In this document: positions 1-6,965 of the stretch, in pieces
How the letters are laid out: every line of letters begins with the position of its first letter
Position numbering within the stretch: position 1 is the first letter of the stretch
Source: UBA2329 sp964577215
GTDB taxonomy: Bacteria; Bacteroidota; Bacteroidia; Chitinophagales; Saprospiraceae
Direction: 5' to 3'
Length of the DNA stretch: 7,556 nucleotides
Assembly (NCBI GenBank): GCA_964577215.1
Contig: CAZNYK010000162.1
Location: 1-7,556, forward strand
Position numbers and translations under genes: made by a program
Notes under the pieces: generated by a model
Databases searched by the model: none
The model's input: only the letters and a program-made list of their open reading frames with translations
What the model was told of the DNA's origin: nothing

Positions 1-35
1 TTGATGATTGATGATTGATGATTTTTGATTTTTGA
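1..35. repeat. 7-bp tandem repeat array (TTGATGA x3, TTTTTGA x2)
   Basis: Three perfect TTGATGA units (1-21) are followed in the same register by two TTTTTGA units (22-35). The array starts at the window edge, so its full length is unknown. It lies about 120 bases beyond the aroC stop, on the 3' side of that gene. The 7-bp period is kept although the unit sequence changes. The plus-strand units place TGA in every frame. Between the array and aroC (36-157) I see no convincing gene or terminator. Confidence 0.85.
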
Positions 36-157
36 TGTGGGGTCCGGTGGTAGTATCGGTTTAATGGGGTGAACCTTGCTGCCAGGGGTGTGCTCAAAAA
101 ACGCAACAGCGCCGGGTAAATAATGCTTGAACACTACGGAACCTGAATCTGCAAGCT

Positions 158-1240
158 TTACACCCTGTCTGTCCGCCGGCGAAGCCCATGGTCCGCCAGC
201 ACCAATGCCGCCATGGCCTCTACAATGGGCACGGCGCGCGGCAAGACGCAGGGATCATGGCGGCCTTTGCCTTCCACGGTGACGGGCTCGCCCTTTTTGT
301 TTACCGATTCCTGTTCGGGTACGATGGTAGCTACGGGCTTGAATGCCGCCCGGAAGCAGATATCCATTCCGTTAGAGATACCGCCTTGTATGCCGCCGGA
401 GTGGTTGCTGCGGGTTTTGATCCGGCCTGATTCGTCAGTGTAAAAAGGATCATTGTGTTCGGAGCCGCGCATGCTTACGCCGGCAAAACCGGAGCCGTAT
501 TCGAAGCCCTTGCACGCATTTATACTGAGGACGGCCTTGCCGAGGTCGGCGTGCAGCTTGTCGAAAACCGGTTCGCCCCAGCCGGCCGGTACGCCCGAAA
601 TCACCGCACTCACCACCCCGCCGATGGTATCGCCCGCTTTGCGTACCTCCCGGATGAGCGTTTCCATACGAGCGGCGGCTTCGGGGTCGGGGCAGCGCAC
701 GGGGTTGCTTTCCGTGAGAGAGAGGTCGAGTTCTCCATAGGCTTTGGCCAGCGCTATCTCACCTACCTGGCTCACCCAGGCTTGCACTGAAATACCTTGC
801 GTTTTCAACCACATTTTCGCTACGGCCCCTGCCGCCACTCTTGCCGCCGTTTCGCGGGCTGAAGAGCGGCCGCCGCCCCGGTAGTCGCGCAGGCCGTATT
901 TGGCGGCGTAGGTGTAGTCGGCATGAGAGGGGCGGTACTTATCGGCAATATGGCTGTAATCTTTGGAGCGGGCATCGGCATTGTGAATGACCATGGCAAG
1001 CGGTGCGCCAGTGCTATGCCCTTCAAACACGCCGGAAAGGAGATGTACTCTGTCTTCTTCCTTGCGCTGGGTGACGATGGCTGATTGGCCCGGGCGCCGG
1101 CGGTCGAGTTCCGACTGGATAAACGCCTCGTCTATCTCCAGACCTGCCGGGCAACCGTCGATGACTACGCCGATGGCAGGGCCGTGCGACTCGCCGAAAG
1201 TGCTGATGCGAAAAAGGACGCCGAAGGAGTTTCCCGCCAT
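158..1240 (-). CDS. aroC: Chorismate synthase
   Basis: This enzyme converts 5-enolpyruvylshikimate-3-phosphate to chorismate, the last common step toward aromatic amino acids, folate and quinones. It is cytoplasmic and needs reduced FMN. The 360-residue length matches the family. Visible signatures are GESHG at residues 16-20, GRSSARET at 124-131, RSNHSGGIQGG at 277-287 and GRHDPC at 326-331. The two invariant histidines of the family correspond to His19 and His106. The start is fixed by the typical N-terminus MAGNSFG, with no Shine-Dalgarno sequence upstream. The last residues (GLRRRTDRV) are a basic tail beyond the conserved core. The gene is transcribed away from mutS2, with 109 bases between the two starts. 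No other shikimate-pathway gene lies in the window, and I found no clear promoter on this strand. The identification is secure. Confidence 0.98.
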   Translation of the reverse strand: MAGNSFGVLFRISTFGESHGPAIGVVIDGCPAGLEIDEAFIQSELDRRRPGQSAIVTQRKEEDRVHLLSGVFEGHSTGAPLAMVIHNADARSKDYSHIADKYRPSHADYTYAAKYGLRDYRGGGRSSARETAARVAAGAVAKMWLKTQGISVQAWVSQVGEIALAKAYGELDLSLTESNPVRCPDPEAAARMETLIREVRKAGDTIGGVVSAVISGVPAGWGEPVFDKLHADLGKAVLSINACKGFEYGSGFAGVSMRGSEHNDPFYTDESGRIKTRSNHSGGIQGGISNGMDICFRAAFKPVATIVPEQESVNKKGEPVTVEGKGRHDPCVLPRAVPIVEAMAALVLADHGLRRRTDRV

Positions 1241-1295
1241 GTGCTATGATTTGCCTAAGAAAACCGAATCCTATCCCGTATTGTTCCATTGTGCG

Positions 1296-1303
1296 TAATT
1301 TTG
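1296..1303 (+). promoter_or_regulatory. Candidate Bacteroidota -7 box for mutS2
   Basis: TAATTTTG matches the Bacteroidota -7 consensus TAnnTTTG exactly and lies 46 bases before the mutS2 start. No TTG is found at the usual spacing of about 19-21 bases upstream; the nearest TTG (1281-1283) is only 12 bases away. The promoter is therefore supported by half of the bipartite motif only. Confidence 0.45.
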
Positions 1304-1306
1304 CAG

Positions 1307-1324
1307 CCCGGTAGAAAAACCGGG
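1307..1324 (+). other. Hairpin/inverted repeat in mutS2 leader
   Basis: CCCGGT (1307-1312) and ACCGGG (1319-1324) form a perfect 6-bp stem with an A-rich loop (AGAAAA). It begins only a few bases after the candidate -7 box, so it would sit at or just inside the start of the mutS2 mRNA. It could be a 5' mRNA-stabilising hairpin or a dyad operator. It is not followed by a T-run, so it is not a terminator. Confidence 0.5.
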
Positions 1325-1349
1325 TAACCCGCGCCGAAACTGAAAATGC

Positions 1350-3731
1350 ATGCTGTTAGAGCCTAAAGACTTGTTTGAACGGTTGGAATTCGACAAAGTA
1401 CTCGATCTGTTGAACAACCTCTGCCTGGGCGAACTGGGTCGCCATGTGGCAGCCGCAATCACCCCGGAGACATCCCTCGATTCCATCGACAGGAAGCTTG
1501 ATGAGGTCATGCAGTTCAGGCTCACCATCGACCGGAGCGATCCTTTCCCCATTACTTCGTATTCCGACATTGCTCCCGACCTGCGCATGCTCGAAATCGA
1601 GGATTACGTGCTCAGCGAAGAGGCTTTTCGCCGCATCAATATCGTATTGCTCTTTACACGCGACATCTTCCGGTTTTTCACCCAGGAACGCCGCCTCCTC
1701 TACCCTGCCCTATTCGAGATCGTGCGGCCGGTTCCTTTCGACGAAGAGCTCATCAAGGCCATCGAAAAAGTCATTGACGAAGATGGCAACATCCGCCCCG
1801 ACGCCTCCCCCGAACTGATGCGCATTCGCAAAGCCATCCACTCCAAACAGGGCGAATTGGACCGCGTTTTCCGGCGCATCATTCAGGAAGCCCGCAACAA
1901 CGGCTACCTGAGCGACAACGTGGAGAGCGTGCGCAACGGCCGCCGCGTGCTCAGCGTACCCTCCGAACACAAACGCAAGATACGGGGCATCATCCACGAC
2001 GAATCAGCAACCGGACGCACCGCCTTCATCGAACCGGAACCCATAATCGAGATCAACAACGATATCTTCGACCTGGAATCCGAAGAAAAACGCGAGATAT
2101 ACCGCATCCTCAAAGAGCTCAGCACCGCCCTGCGCCCCTACGCACCGCTCATGCACAACTACTTAGACCTGCTGGTCCGCTTCGACGTGCTCCAAGCCAA
2201 AGCCCGGCTCGCGGTGCAGATGCACGGTCTGAAACCCCGTGTGACAGATAAACCGCAATTGGGCTTTATCAAGAGCTATCACCCCCTGCTATTGATCAAA
2301 AACAAGCAGTCGGGCCGCAAAACTGTGCCTTTCACCCTTCACCTGCACCACGACAACCGCCTGCTCGTGCTCAGCGGCCCCAACGCCGGGGGCAAATCCA
2401 TCACTATGAAATCGGTGGGCTTACTACAGCTTATGGTGCAATGCGGCTTGCTGGTACCGGCTGCGGTAGAATCGGAATTTGGCATCTTCCACAATTTCTT
2501 CGCCGATATCGGCGACCAACAGTCCATCGAAGACGACCTGAGTACCTACAGTTCCCGATTGGTCAATATGCGGGTTTTCTTGGAGAACGCCGACCGCCGC
2601 ACCTTGGTGCTGATCGACGAGTTTGGTTCCGGTACCGACCCCAAAATCGGCGGCGCCATTGCCGAGGCCATCCTGCGGGAGCTAAACCACCGCAAGGTAG
2701 CCGGCGTCATCACCACGCACTACTCCAACCTGAAGATATTCGCTTTCAAGACCAAAGGCCTGGTCAACGGCTCCATGACCTTCGACAAGGACAACCTGGC
2801 GCCTACTTACGAGCTGAAAGTGGGCCGCCCAGGCAGTTCCTACGCTTTTGAGATCGCCCAGAAAAGCGGCCTGGACAAAAAAGTGCTGGAATACGCCCGC
2901 CGCCGCGTGGGCGAACAGGAAGGCGCCGTAGACCAGCTGCTCATCGACTTGCAGCGCGAAAAGCAGGAGTTGGAAGAACAGATCGCCCAACTGGCCCTCA
3001 AAGAGCAAAAAGCTGACAAGCTCATCAAGACCTACGAGCAGATGTTCCGCGATCTTGAGTTCCGCAAAAAGCGCCTCAAATTAGAGACCAAGGAGCAGGA
3101 ATTGCAAAAAACCGCTCATGACAACCGCTCTTTGGAGCGCCTCATGCGCGAAATCCGCGAGGAGAAAAACGTGGAAAAGGCACGCGAACTGGCGCAGAAA
3201 CTCCGCGAAGAACGGCAGCGCTTAGCTGAGCAGGTCAGCGTGCTCCAGGAAGAAGTTTACCAGCAGCCGGAAGTCAAAAAAGCGCCCATTCGCAAAGGCG
3301 ATTTCGTACGCCTGCGCACGGGAAGCGCCACAGGCAAAGTGGAACAGGTCGGCAAGACCAAGGCCGTCGTCCTCATGGGCGATATGCGCCTCACCATCAA
3401 GCTCATAGACCTTCAACATGCCAACGAACCATTAGAAATAAACTCCAGGGCAAGCGTACAAACCGACACCATCGATCAATCTGCCGGCTTCCAGTCCAAA
3501 ATTGACATCCGCGGCATGCGCATGGACGAAGCCATGAAAGTGGTGGAAGCCTTTGTGGATCAAGCCCTCATGATCGGCGCCAACAACCTGCGCATCCTCC
3601 ACGGCAAAGGCGACGGCACCCTGCGCAAAGCCGTGCGCATGAAACTGCGCGAATACAACTTCCCTATGGAGATCAAACATCCCGAACAGGCCGAAGGCGG
3701 GGATGGGGTAACCTTGGTGGGGCTGGGCTGA
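1350..3731 (+). CDS. mutS2: Endonuclease MutS2 (MutS-family ATPase with Smr domain)
   Basis: MutS2 is a dimeric ATPase distinct from mismatch-repair MutS. In Helicobacter it suppresses homologous recombination; in Bacillus it recognises collided ribosomes and splits them. The 793-residue length is typical. The N-terminal MutS core and clamp region (about 1-330) lacks the mismatch-recognition domain. The ATPase follows: Walker A GPNAGGKS at 343-350, the DDLSTYSSRL region at 395-404, Walker B LVLIDE at 419-424 with GSGTD after it, and the TTHY switch at 455-458. A charged coiled coil covers roughly 522-635, then a small beta-rich KOW-like region (about 644-690). A C-terminal Smr domain (about 716-793) carries IDIRG at 718-722 and HGKGDGTLR at 751-759. 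All catalytic motifs look intact. The start fits the family N-terminus (LEPKDLFERLEFDKV). A 34-bp repeat array begins three bases after the stop. Confidence 0.97.
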   Translation: MLLEPKDLFERLEFDKVLDLLNNLCLGELGRHVAAAITPETSLDSIDRKLDEVMQFRLTIDRSDPFPITSYSDIAPDLRMLEIEDYVLSEEAFRRINIVLLFTRDIFRFFTQERRLLYPALFEIVRPVPFDEELIKAIEKVIDEDGNIRPDASPELMRIRKAIHSKQGELDRVFRRIIQEARNNGYLSDNVESVRNGRRVLSVPSEHKRKIRGIIHDESATGRTAFIEPEPIIEINNDIFDLESEEKREIYRILKELSTALRPYAPLMHNYLDLLVRFDVLQAKARLAVQMHGLKPRVTDKPQLGFIKSYHPLLLIKNKQSGRKTVPFTLHLHHDNRLLVLSGPNAGGKSITMKSVGLLQLMVQCGLLVPAAVESEFGIFHNFFADIGDQQSIEDDLSTYSSRLVNMRVFLENADRRTLVLIDEFGSGTDPKIGGAIAEAILRELNHRKVAGVITTHYSNLKIFAFKTKGLVNGSMTFDKDNLAPTYELKVGRPGSSYAFEIAQKSGLDKKVLEYARRRVGEQEGAVDQLLIDLQREKQELEEQIAQLALKEQKADKLIKTYEQMFRDLEFRKKRLKLETKEQELQKTAHDNRSLERLMREIREEKNVEKARELAQKLREERQRLAEQVSVLQEEVYQQPEVKKAPIRKGDFVRLRTGSATGKVEQVGKTKAVVLMGDMRLTIKLIDLQHANEPLEINSRASVQTDTIDQSAGFQSKIDIRGMRMDEAMKVVEAFVDQALMIGANNLRILHGKGDGTLRKAVRMKLREYNFPMEIKHPEQAEGGDGVTLVGLG

Positions 3732-3734
3732 AGC

Positions 3735-3870
3735 GGCATAGTACCGGCGGCTTCAGTCACCGAAAACAGGCATAGTACCGGCGGCTTCAGTCGCCGAAAA
3801 CAGGCATAGTACCGGCGGCTTCAGTCACCGAAAACAAGTATAATACCGGCGACTTCAGTCGCCGAAAAGT
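3735..3870. repeat. Four tandem 34-bp units with hairpin cores
   Basis: Units occupy 3735-3768, 3769-3802, 3803-3836 and 3837-3870. Units 1 and 3 are identical, unit 2 differs by one base, and unit 4 is the most diverged. Each unit holds an 18-base dyad at offsets 11-28. In unit 4 (3847-3864) it is perfect: CGGCGACTTCAGTCGCCG, in practice a 7-bp stem with a TTCA loop. Unit 2 has one G-T wobble at offset 16, and units 1 and 3 also have a C-A mismatch (offsets 14/25). The segment between dyads is conserved too. The array begins three bases after the mutS2 stop, so the mRNA would end in several hairpins. No T-run follows on either strand, so this is not a classical intrinsic terminator. Confidence 0.9.
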
Positions 3871-3959
3871 GCCCCATATACCAGACCTTACTATGTAACA
3901 CAATTCTCCGACGGCACGTGCTCTCCGGTGCATGGCCAATAAAAAATATTCGAAAAAAC

Positions 3960-3989
3960 TTGCCATTTACCTAATATTGCATACATTTG
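3960..3989 (+). promoter_or_regulatory. Bacteroidota-type promoter for the T9SS cargo gene
   Basis: TTG at 3960-3962 (-33 element) is separated by 19 bases from TACATTTG at 3982-3989, a perfect match to the -7 consensus TAnnTTTG. The spacing and both elements fit the primary sigma factor consensus of Bacteroidota. Transcription would begin near 3995, at or just before the C9 tract, giving a leader of about 130 bases. Confidence 0.72.
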
Positions 3990-3997
3990 TCTTGATT

Positions 3998-4006
3998 CCC
4001 CCCCCC
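3998..4006. repeat. Poly-C tract (C9) at the predicted transcription start
   Basis: Nine consecutive C lie 8-17 bases after the -7 box, so at or just after the expected start of transcription. Homopolymers of this length are prone to slipped-strand mispairing. Here length changes would alter the extreme 5' end of the mRNA and not the reading frame. Confidence 0.85.
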
Positions 4007-4128
4007 TTTGAGGCGAACCTACGCTATTTACCTTTTATTCCAAACTTTCTTTCCTTTCCCACGGCATCATGCTCTGCGGAGAAAAGGGGTTGTTATAATC
4101 TATTTTCTCATTTAAACTTTTTGACGAA

Positions 4129-6822
4129 ATGAAAGCACTATTACGAACAGGATTACTGGCATGCCTTGCGCTGCTCGCTGCCGGCCGTATGCAAGCGCAG
4201 TGTACCAACTCTTCTCAGTATCCTACCGGATCCACTGCAATCAATTCTTCCGGTGTTGTAACCACCATCTCTACCTGTAATTTCGCCGGTGAATATTCGG
4301 TAGTAACCGGCGCGGTAGCCGGCCAGACACTCCGATTTACTTACAGTTTGTCAGGCGGTTTCATCACCGTGCGCAGCGGCTCGTCAAGCGGTCCAGTAGT
4401 GGCTTCCGGCAGTTCCCCGCTATCCTTCAACAATACATTCACCGGTACGCTGTATGTACACTGGAATACCAGCGCTGCCTGCGGAACAAACACCACATGC
4501 AGCACCACAACGGTACAATGCACTTCTTGTAGTGGCAGCGCCGGTTGTAATAACGGCGCCCAATATCCCAGTTCATCATTTGCGATTAACACTGGAGGTA
4601 GCCTTGTCACTATTTCAACCTGTAATTTCGCCGGTGAATATTCGGTAGTAACCGGCGCGGTAGCCGGCCAGACACTCCGATTTACTTACAGTTTGTCAGG
4701 CGGTTTCATCACCGTGCGCAGCGGCTCGTCAAGCGGTCCAGTAGTGGCTTCCGGCAGTTCCCCGCTATCCTTCAACAATACATTCACCGGTACGCTGTAT
4801 GTACACTGGAATACCAGCGCTGCCTGCGGAACAAACACCACATGCAGCACCACCACGGTACAATGTACTTCCTGCACGGCGCCGTCGCTCACCTGTCCTG
4901 GCGGCTTGGGCGCCGGCACTGTCAACATTGCCTCTCTTCCCTACAACGGCGTAGGCCTGACCAACTGCGGCAACGGTAATAACCTCACTTCTACCAATGC
5001 CGTAGTATGCGGCAGCTCAAGCTACTACGGCGGCGAAGACAAAACCTTTATCTTCACGCCTACTGTATCCGGCTCTTATGCAATAGTACTGACCACCACA
5101 TCTTCCTGGTCGGGCCTGACGCTGTACGCCGGCTGCCCCTTCCTGGGCCAGGGCGGTACCTGCGTAGCCCAATCGCAAAGCTCCAGTGGCAATAAAACAC
5201 TGACGGTGACGCTTACTGCCGGCACCACTTACTATCTGGTAGTGGATAGCTGGCCAAGCCCCAACTGCCATCCTTCCTTCAACTTGAGCATCGCACCGCC
5301 TATACCGCCGTGCAATGCTCCCGGCACGCCTTCGGCATCCAACATCGGCTCTACTTCGGCTTCCGTGAGTTGGGCTGCGGCCCCCGGCACTGCGAGCTAT
5401 GACTGGACGCTCGGCACAGGCGCAAGCTGCCCAACAGGGTCGGGCGCCAATACGGCTGCAACCACTGTGAATCTTTCAGGTCTTACGCCGAATACTACCT
5501 ACCGTTTTTGCGTCCGTACCGGCACCTGCGGCGGCGGAGCGGCCAGTAGCTACTTGAGCTCTACCTTCACCACGGCGCCCCTGCCCAACGACAACTGCTC
5601 CGGCGCCATTTCAGTCAGTTGCAACTCCACCGTGACAGGCAGTACCGTGGGCGCTACTTCCGATGCGGCTGTAGGCTCCTGCGGAGTCGGCACCGGCGGC
5701 ACACCGGGCAACGGCATCTGGTACCGCCTCGCCGGCGACGGCTCCCAGATCACCCTCGATCTCTGCGCTTCCGGCTACGATACCAAGGTACACGTATATA
5801 GCGGCGCCTGCGGCGCCCTCACCTGCGTAACCAGCAATGACGACGGTTGCGGCCTGCAATCCCAGGTAGTATTCAACACAGCCCCAAGCGTGAATTACTA
5901 CATCCTCGTCAACGGTTTCGGTTCTGCAACGGGCGCCTTCAGCATGGACATCTCCTGCGCGTGCGGCGTACCGCTCGGCGCTCCCTGGACCACCACAGGC
6001 ATCGGCGGCGCTTCCGGCCAGGCCATCGACAACGTGTGCGGCGGCAGCATCGACCTCCAATCCAACGGATACTCTTCTTCATTAGCCAGTGACAAGCAAT
6101 ATTTTGCTTCTCAGACCTTGTGCGGTAACCAGACCATTACGGTGCGCGTGAATAATGTCACCAACGGCGGTTTCGCCGGTATTGCCTTCCGCGAGAGCTC
6201 AGCGCCCGGCTCCAGGCTGGTGGCATTGAAAACCCAACTGAGTACCGCAGTTCGTCGCGAAGTGCGCAGTACTACCAATGGCGTTAAGAATTCACAGCAA
6301 CTGCCCGCACCAGGCCATTCCTGGCTGCGCATCACCCGCAACGGCAATACCTTTGTCGGGTATCACTCTCAAAACGGAGTCAACTGGCAGCAGGCATTTG
6401 TGACTACCTTAGCGCTGCCCAGCTGCGTGCAAGTAGGCATGTTTGTAGAAGGCATCAACGTGAATTCTACAGCCCAGGGCGTGTTCAGCAACGTCAGCAT
6501 AGGTACGCCTACGCTTACGGCGCCGGTGGGCGCACCCACGGAAGTATTCGCAACGCCACTGGAATTCTCTCTCTTCCCCAACCCGGCTCAGTCGGAAATC
6601 AACGTGAAGATGGGTGAAGAATTCATCGGCAAAGAAGTGAGCATCCGCATCAACAACCAACTCGGCCAAACCCTCATGGTGCGCCGCATCGGCGAGGTGC
6701 AGCACCAGATCGAAACGATACCGGTAAGCGAGTTGTCACACGGCGTCTATTTCATGTCGCTGCAAACCTCAAGCGGAGAAGTGCAGACGCAGAAGTTTGT
6801 GGTGGGAGTCAACCGCCCGTAA
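4129..6822 (+). CDS. Secreted modular protein with T9SS type A sorting domain
   Basis: Likely exported by Sec and then across the outer membrane by the type IX system, ending on the surface or released. The N-terminus is a signal peptide: Lys and Arg near the start, a hydrophobic core at 8-18, probable cleavage after Ala23. Residues 25-139 and 140-254 are two Cys-rich, Thr/Ser-rich beta repeats of 115 residues. Residues 256-390 resemble a PPC-like domain (EDKTFIFTP, GTTYYLVVDSWP). A fibronectin type III-like domain spans about 392-483, and a second PPC-like or CUB-like domain 486-610. A lectin/concanavalin-like beta region covers 611-792. The C-terminal 808-897 is the sorting domain, with FSLFPNPAQSEINV and the closing GVYFMSLQTSSGEVQTQKFVV. 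No catalytic domain is visible, so adhesion or matrix building is a guess. Domain names are judged by eye. It has its own promoter and terminator. Confidence 0.9.
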   Translation: MKALLRTGLLACLALLAAGRMQAQCTNSSQYPTGSTAINSSGVVTTISTCNFAGEYSVVTGAVAGQTLRFTYSLSGGFITVRSGSSSGPVVASGSSPLSFNNTFTGTLYVHWNTSAACGTNTTCSTTTVQCTSCSGSAGCNNGAQYPSSSFAINTGGSLVTISTCNFAGEYSVVTGAVAGQTLRFTYSLSGGFITVRSGSSSGPVVASGSSPLSFNNTFTGTLYVHWNTSAACGTNTTCSTTTVQCTSCTAPSLTCPGGLGAGTVNIASLPYNGVGLTNCGNGNNLTSTNAVVCGSSSYYGGEDKTFIFTPTVSGSYAIVLTTTSSWSGLTLYAGCPFLGQGGTCVAQSQSSSGNKTLTVTLTAGTTYYLVVDSWPSPNCHPSFNLSIAPPIPPCNAPGTPSASNIGSTSASVSWAAAPGTASYDWTLGTGASCPTGSGANTAATTVNLSGLTPNTTYRFCVRTGTCGGGAASSYLSSTFTTAPLPNDNCSGAISVSCNSTVTGSTVGATSDAAVGSCGVGTGGTPGNGIWYRLAGDGSQITLDLCASGYDTKVHVYSGACGALTCVTSNDDGCGLQSQVVFNTAPSVNYYILVNGFGSATGAFSMDISCACGVPLGAPWTTTGIGGASGQAIDNVCGGSIDLQSNGYSSSLASDKQYFASQTLCGNQTITVRVNNVTNGGFAGIAFRESSAPGSRLVALKTQLSTAVRREVRSTTNGVKNSQQLPAPGHSWLRITRNGNTFVGYHSQNGVNWQQAFVTTLALPSCVQVGMFVEGINVNSTAQGVFSNVSIGTPTLTAPVGAPTEVFATPLEFSLFPNPAQSEINVKMGEEFIGKEVSIRINNQLGQTLMVRRIGEVQHQIETIPVSELSHGVYFMSLQTSSGEVQTQKFVVGVNRP
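4273..4508 (+). repeat. 236-bp identical direct repeat, copy 1
   Basis: This stretch within the first 115-residue domain is identical base for base to 4618-4853, 345 bp (115 codons) downstream. Just after it come an A/C difference (4509/4854), eleven identical bases, then more differences. The domain's first 72 bp (4201-4272) are clearly diverged from the matching 4546-4617, although the proteins remain similar. Confidence 0.95.
4618..4853 (+). repeat. 236-bp identical direct repeat, copy 2
   Basis: This is the second copy of the stretch at 4273-4508, in frame within the second 115-residue domain. The two copies are in direct orientation, so recombination between them would delete or add exactly one 345-bp domain without a frameshift. 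Confidence 0.95.
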
Positions 6823-6853
6823 TTCAACGCCAAAGGAATAGTACGAAATCAGG

Positions 6854-6890
6854 AGGGCCGGTTCCGCAAGGGGCCGGCTCTTTTGTTTTA
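6854..6890 (+). terminator. Intrinsic terminator of the T9SS cargo gene
   Basis: A 12-bp stem (6854-6865 with 6870-6881, including three G-T wobbles) is capped by a GCAA tetraloop of the stable GNRA type. It is followed at once by a T-rich tract, TTTGTTTTA. It starts 31 bases after the stop codon at 6820-6822. No matching T-run exists on the other strand, so it works in the plus direction only and insulates the downstream S4 gene. Confidence 0.9.
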
Positions 6891-6912
6891 TCTTTGGGGT
6901 TTCTTACTTTTA
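6882..6912 (+). promoter_or_regulatory. Candidate promoter of the S4-domain gene
   Basis: There are two overlapping options. TTTG (6882-6885), 19 bases, then TACTTTTA (6905-6912) has the right spacing and one mismatch in the -7 box. TATCTTTG (6889-6896) matches TAnnTTTG exactly but has no TTG at the right distance. Either would start transcription inside or just after the preceding terminator's T-tract and leave a leader of roughly 45-65 bases. Confidence 0.45.
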
Positions 6913-6965
6913 CGAAACCTCCGGGGTTTCGCAAACGTTGGGTAGGCAAAAATGCGCTTGTAGCA

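Larger units (their letters stand above)
3871..4128. other. Intergenic remainder and leader of the secreted-protein gene
   Basis: This is the rest of the 397-bp gap between mutS2 and the secreted-protein gene. It is AT-richer than its surroundings. It contains an 8-bp palindrome GCACGTGC (3914-3921), the promoter at 3960-3989, a run of nine C (3998-4006) and a leader of roughly 130 bases without a Shine-Dalgarno sequence before the ATG at 4129. A 66-codon open frame from 3932 crosses the promoter and does not look like a gene. Confidence 0.6.

Noticed and set aside
77..115. A possible aroC terminator: on the minus strand a GCG before a run of six T
   Set aside because: The only hairpin before the T-run is a 3-bp stem (CGC with GCG), too weak for an intrinsic terminator.
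1..157. An open frame on the minus strand downstream of aroC running to the window edge
   Set aside because: There is no ATG start; a GTG exists at 134-132 but nothing supports it. The last dozen codons are heptamer repeat, whose minus strand lacks stop codons, so openness means little.
455..790. Long open frames opposite aroC, and similar ones opposite mutS2 and the secreted-protein gene
   Set aside because: These are shadows of strongly coding GC-rich genes; none shows a recognisable domain, and the overlapping gene is certain in each case.
3735..3870. A CRISPR array
   Set aside because: The segments between the dyads are themselves conserved between units, so there are no unique spacers, and no cas genes are present.
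3932..4132. A 66-codon forward open frame before the secreted-protein gene, overlapping its start by four bases
   Set aside because: It spans the promoter and the C9 tract, has no recognisable domain, and its composition is that of AT-rich leader DNA; the overlap is chance.
4129..4203. A lipoprotein signal in the secreted protein, because Cys25 follows the signal peptide
   Set aside because: The residues before Cys25 (MQAQ) do not fit a lipobox; cleavage after Ala23 by signal peptidase I and the T9SS tail explain export better.
6894..6965. An N-terminal extension of the S4 protein from a TTG codon
   Set aside because: The S4 domain begins right after the ATG at 6966, and the extension lies in the promoter and terminator region.
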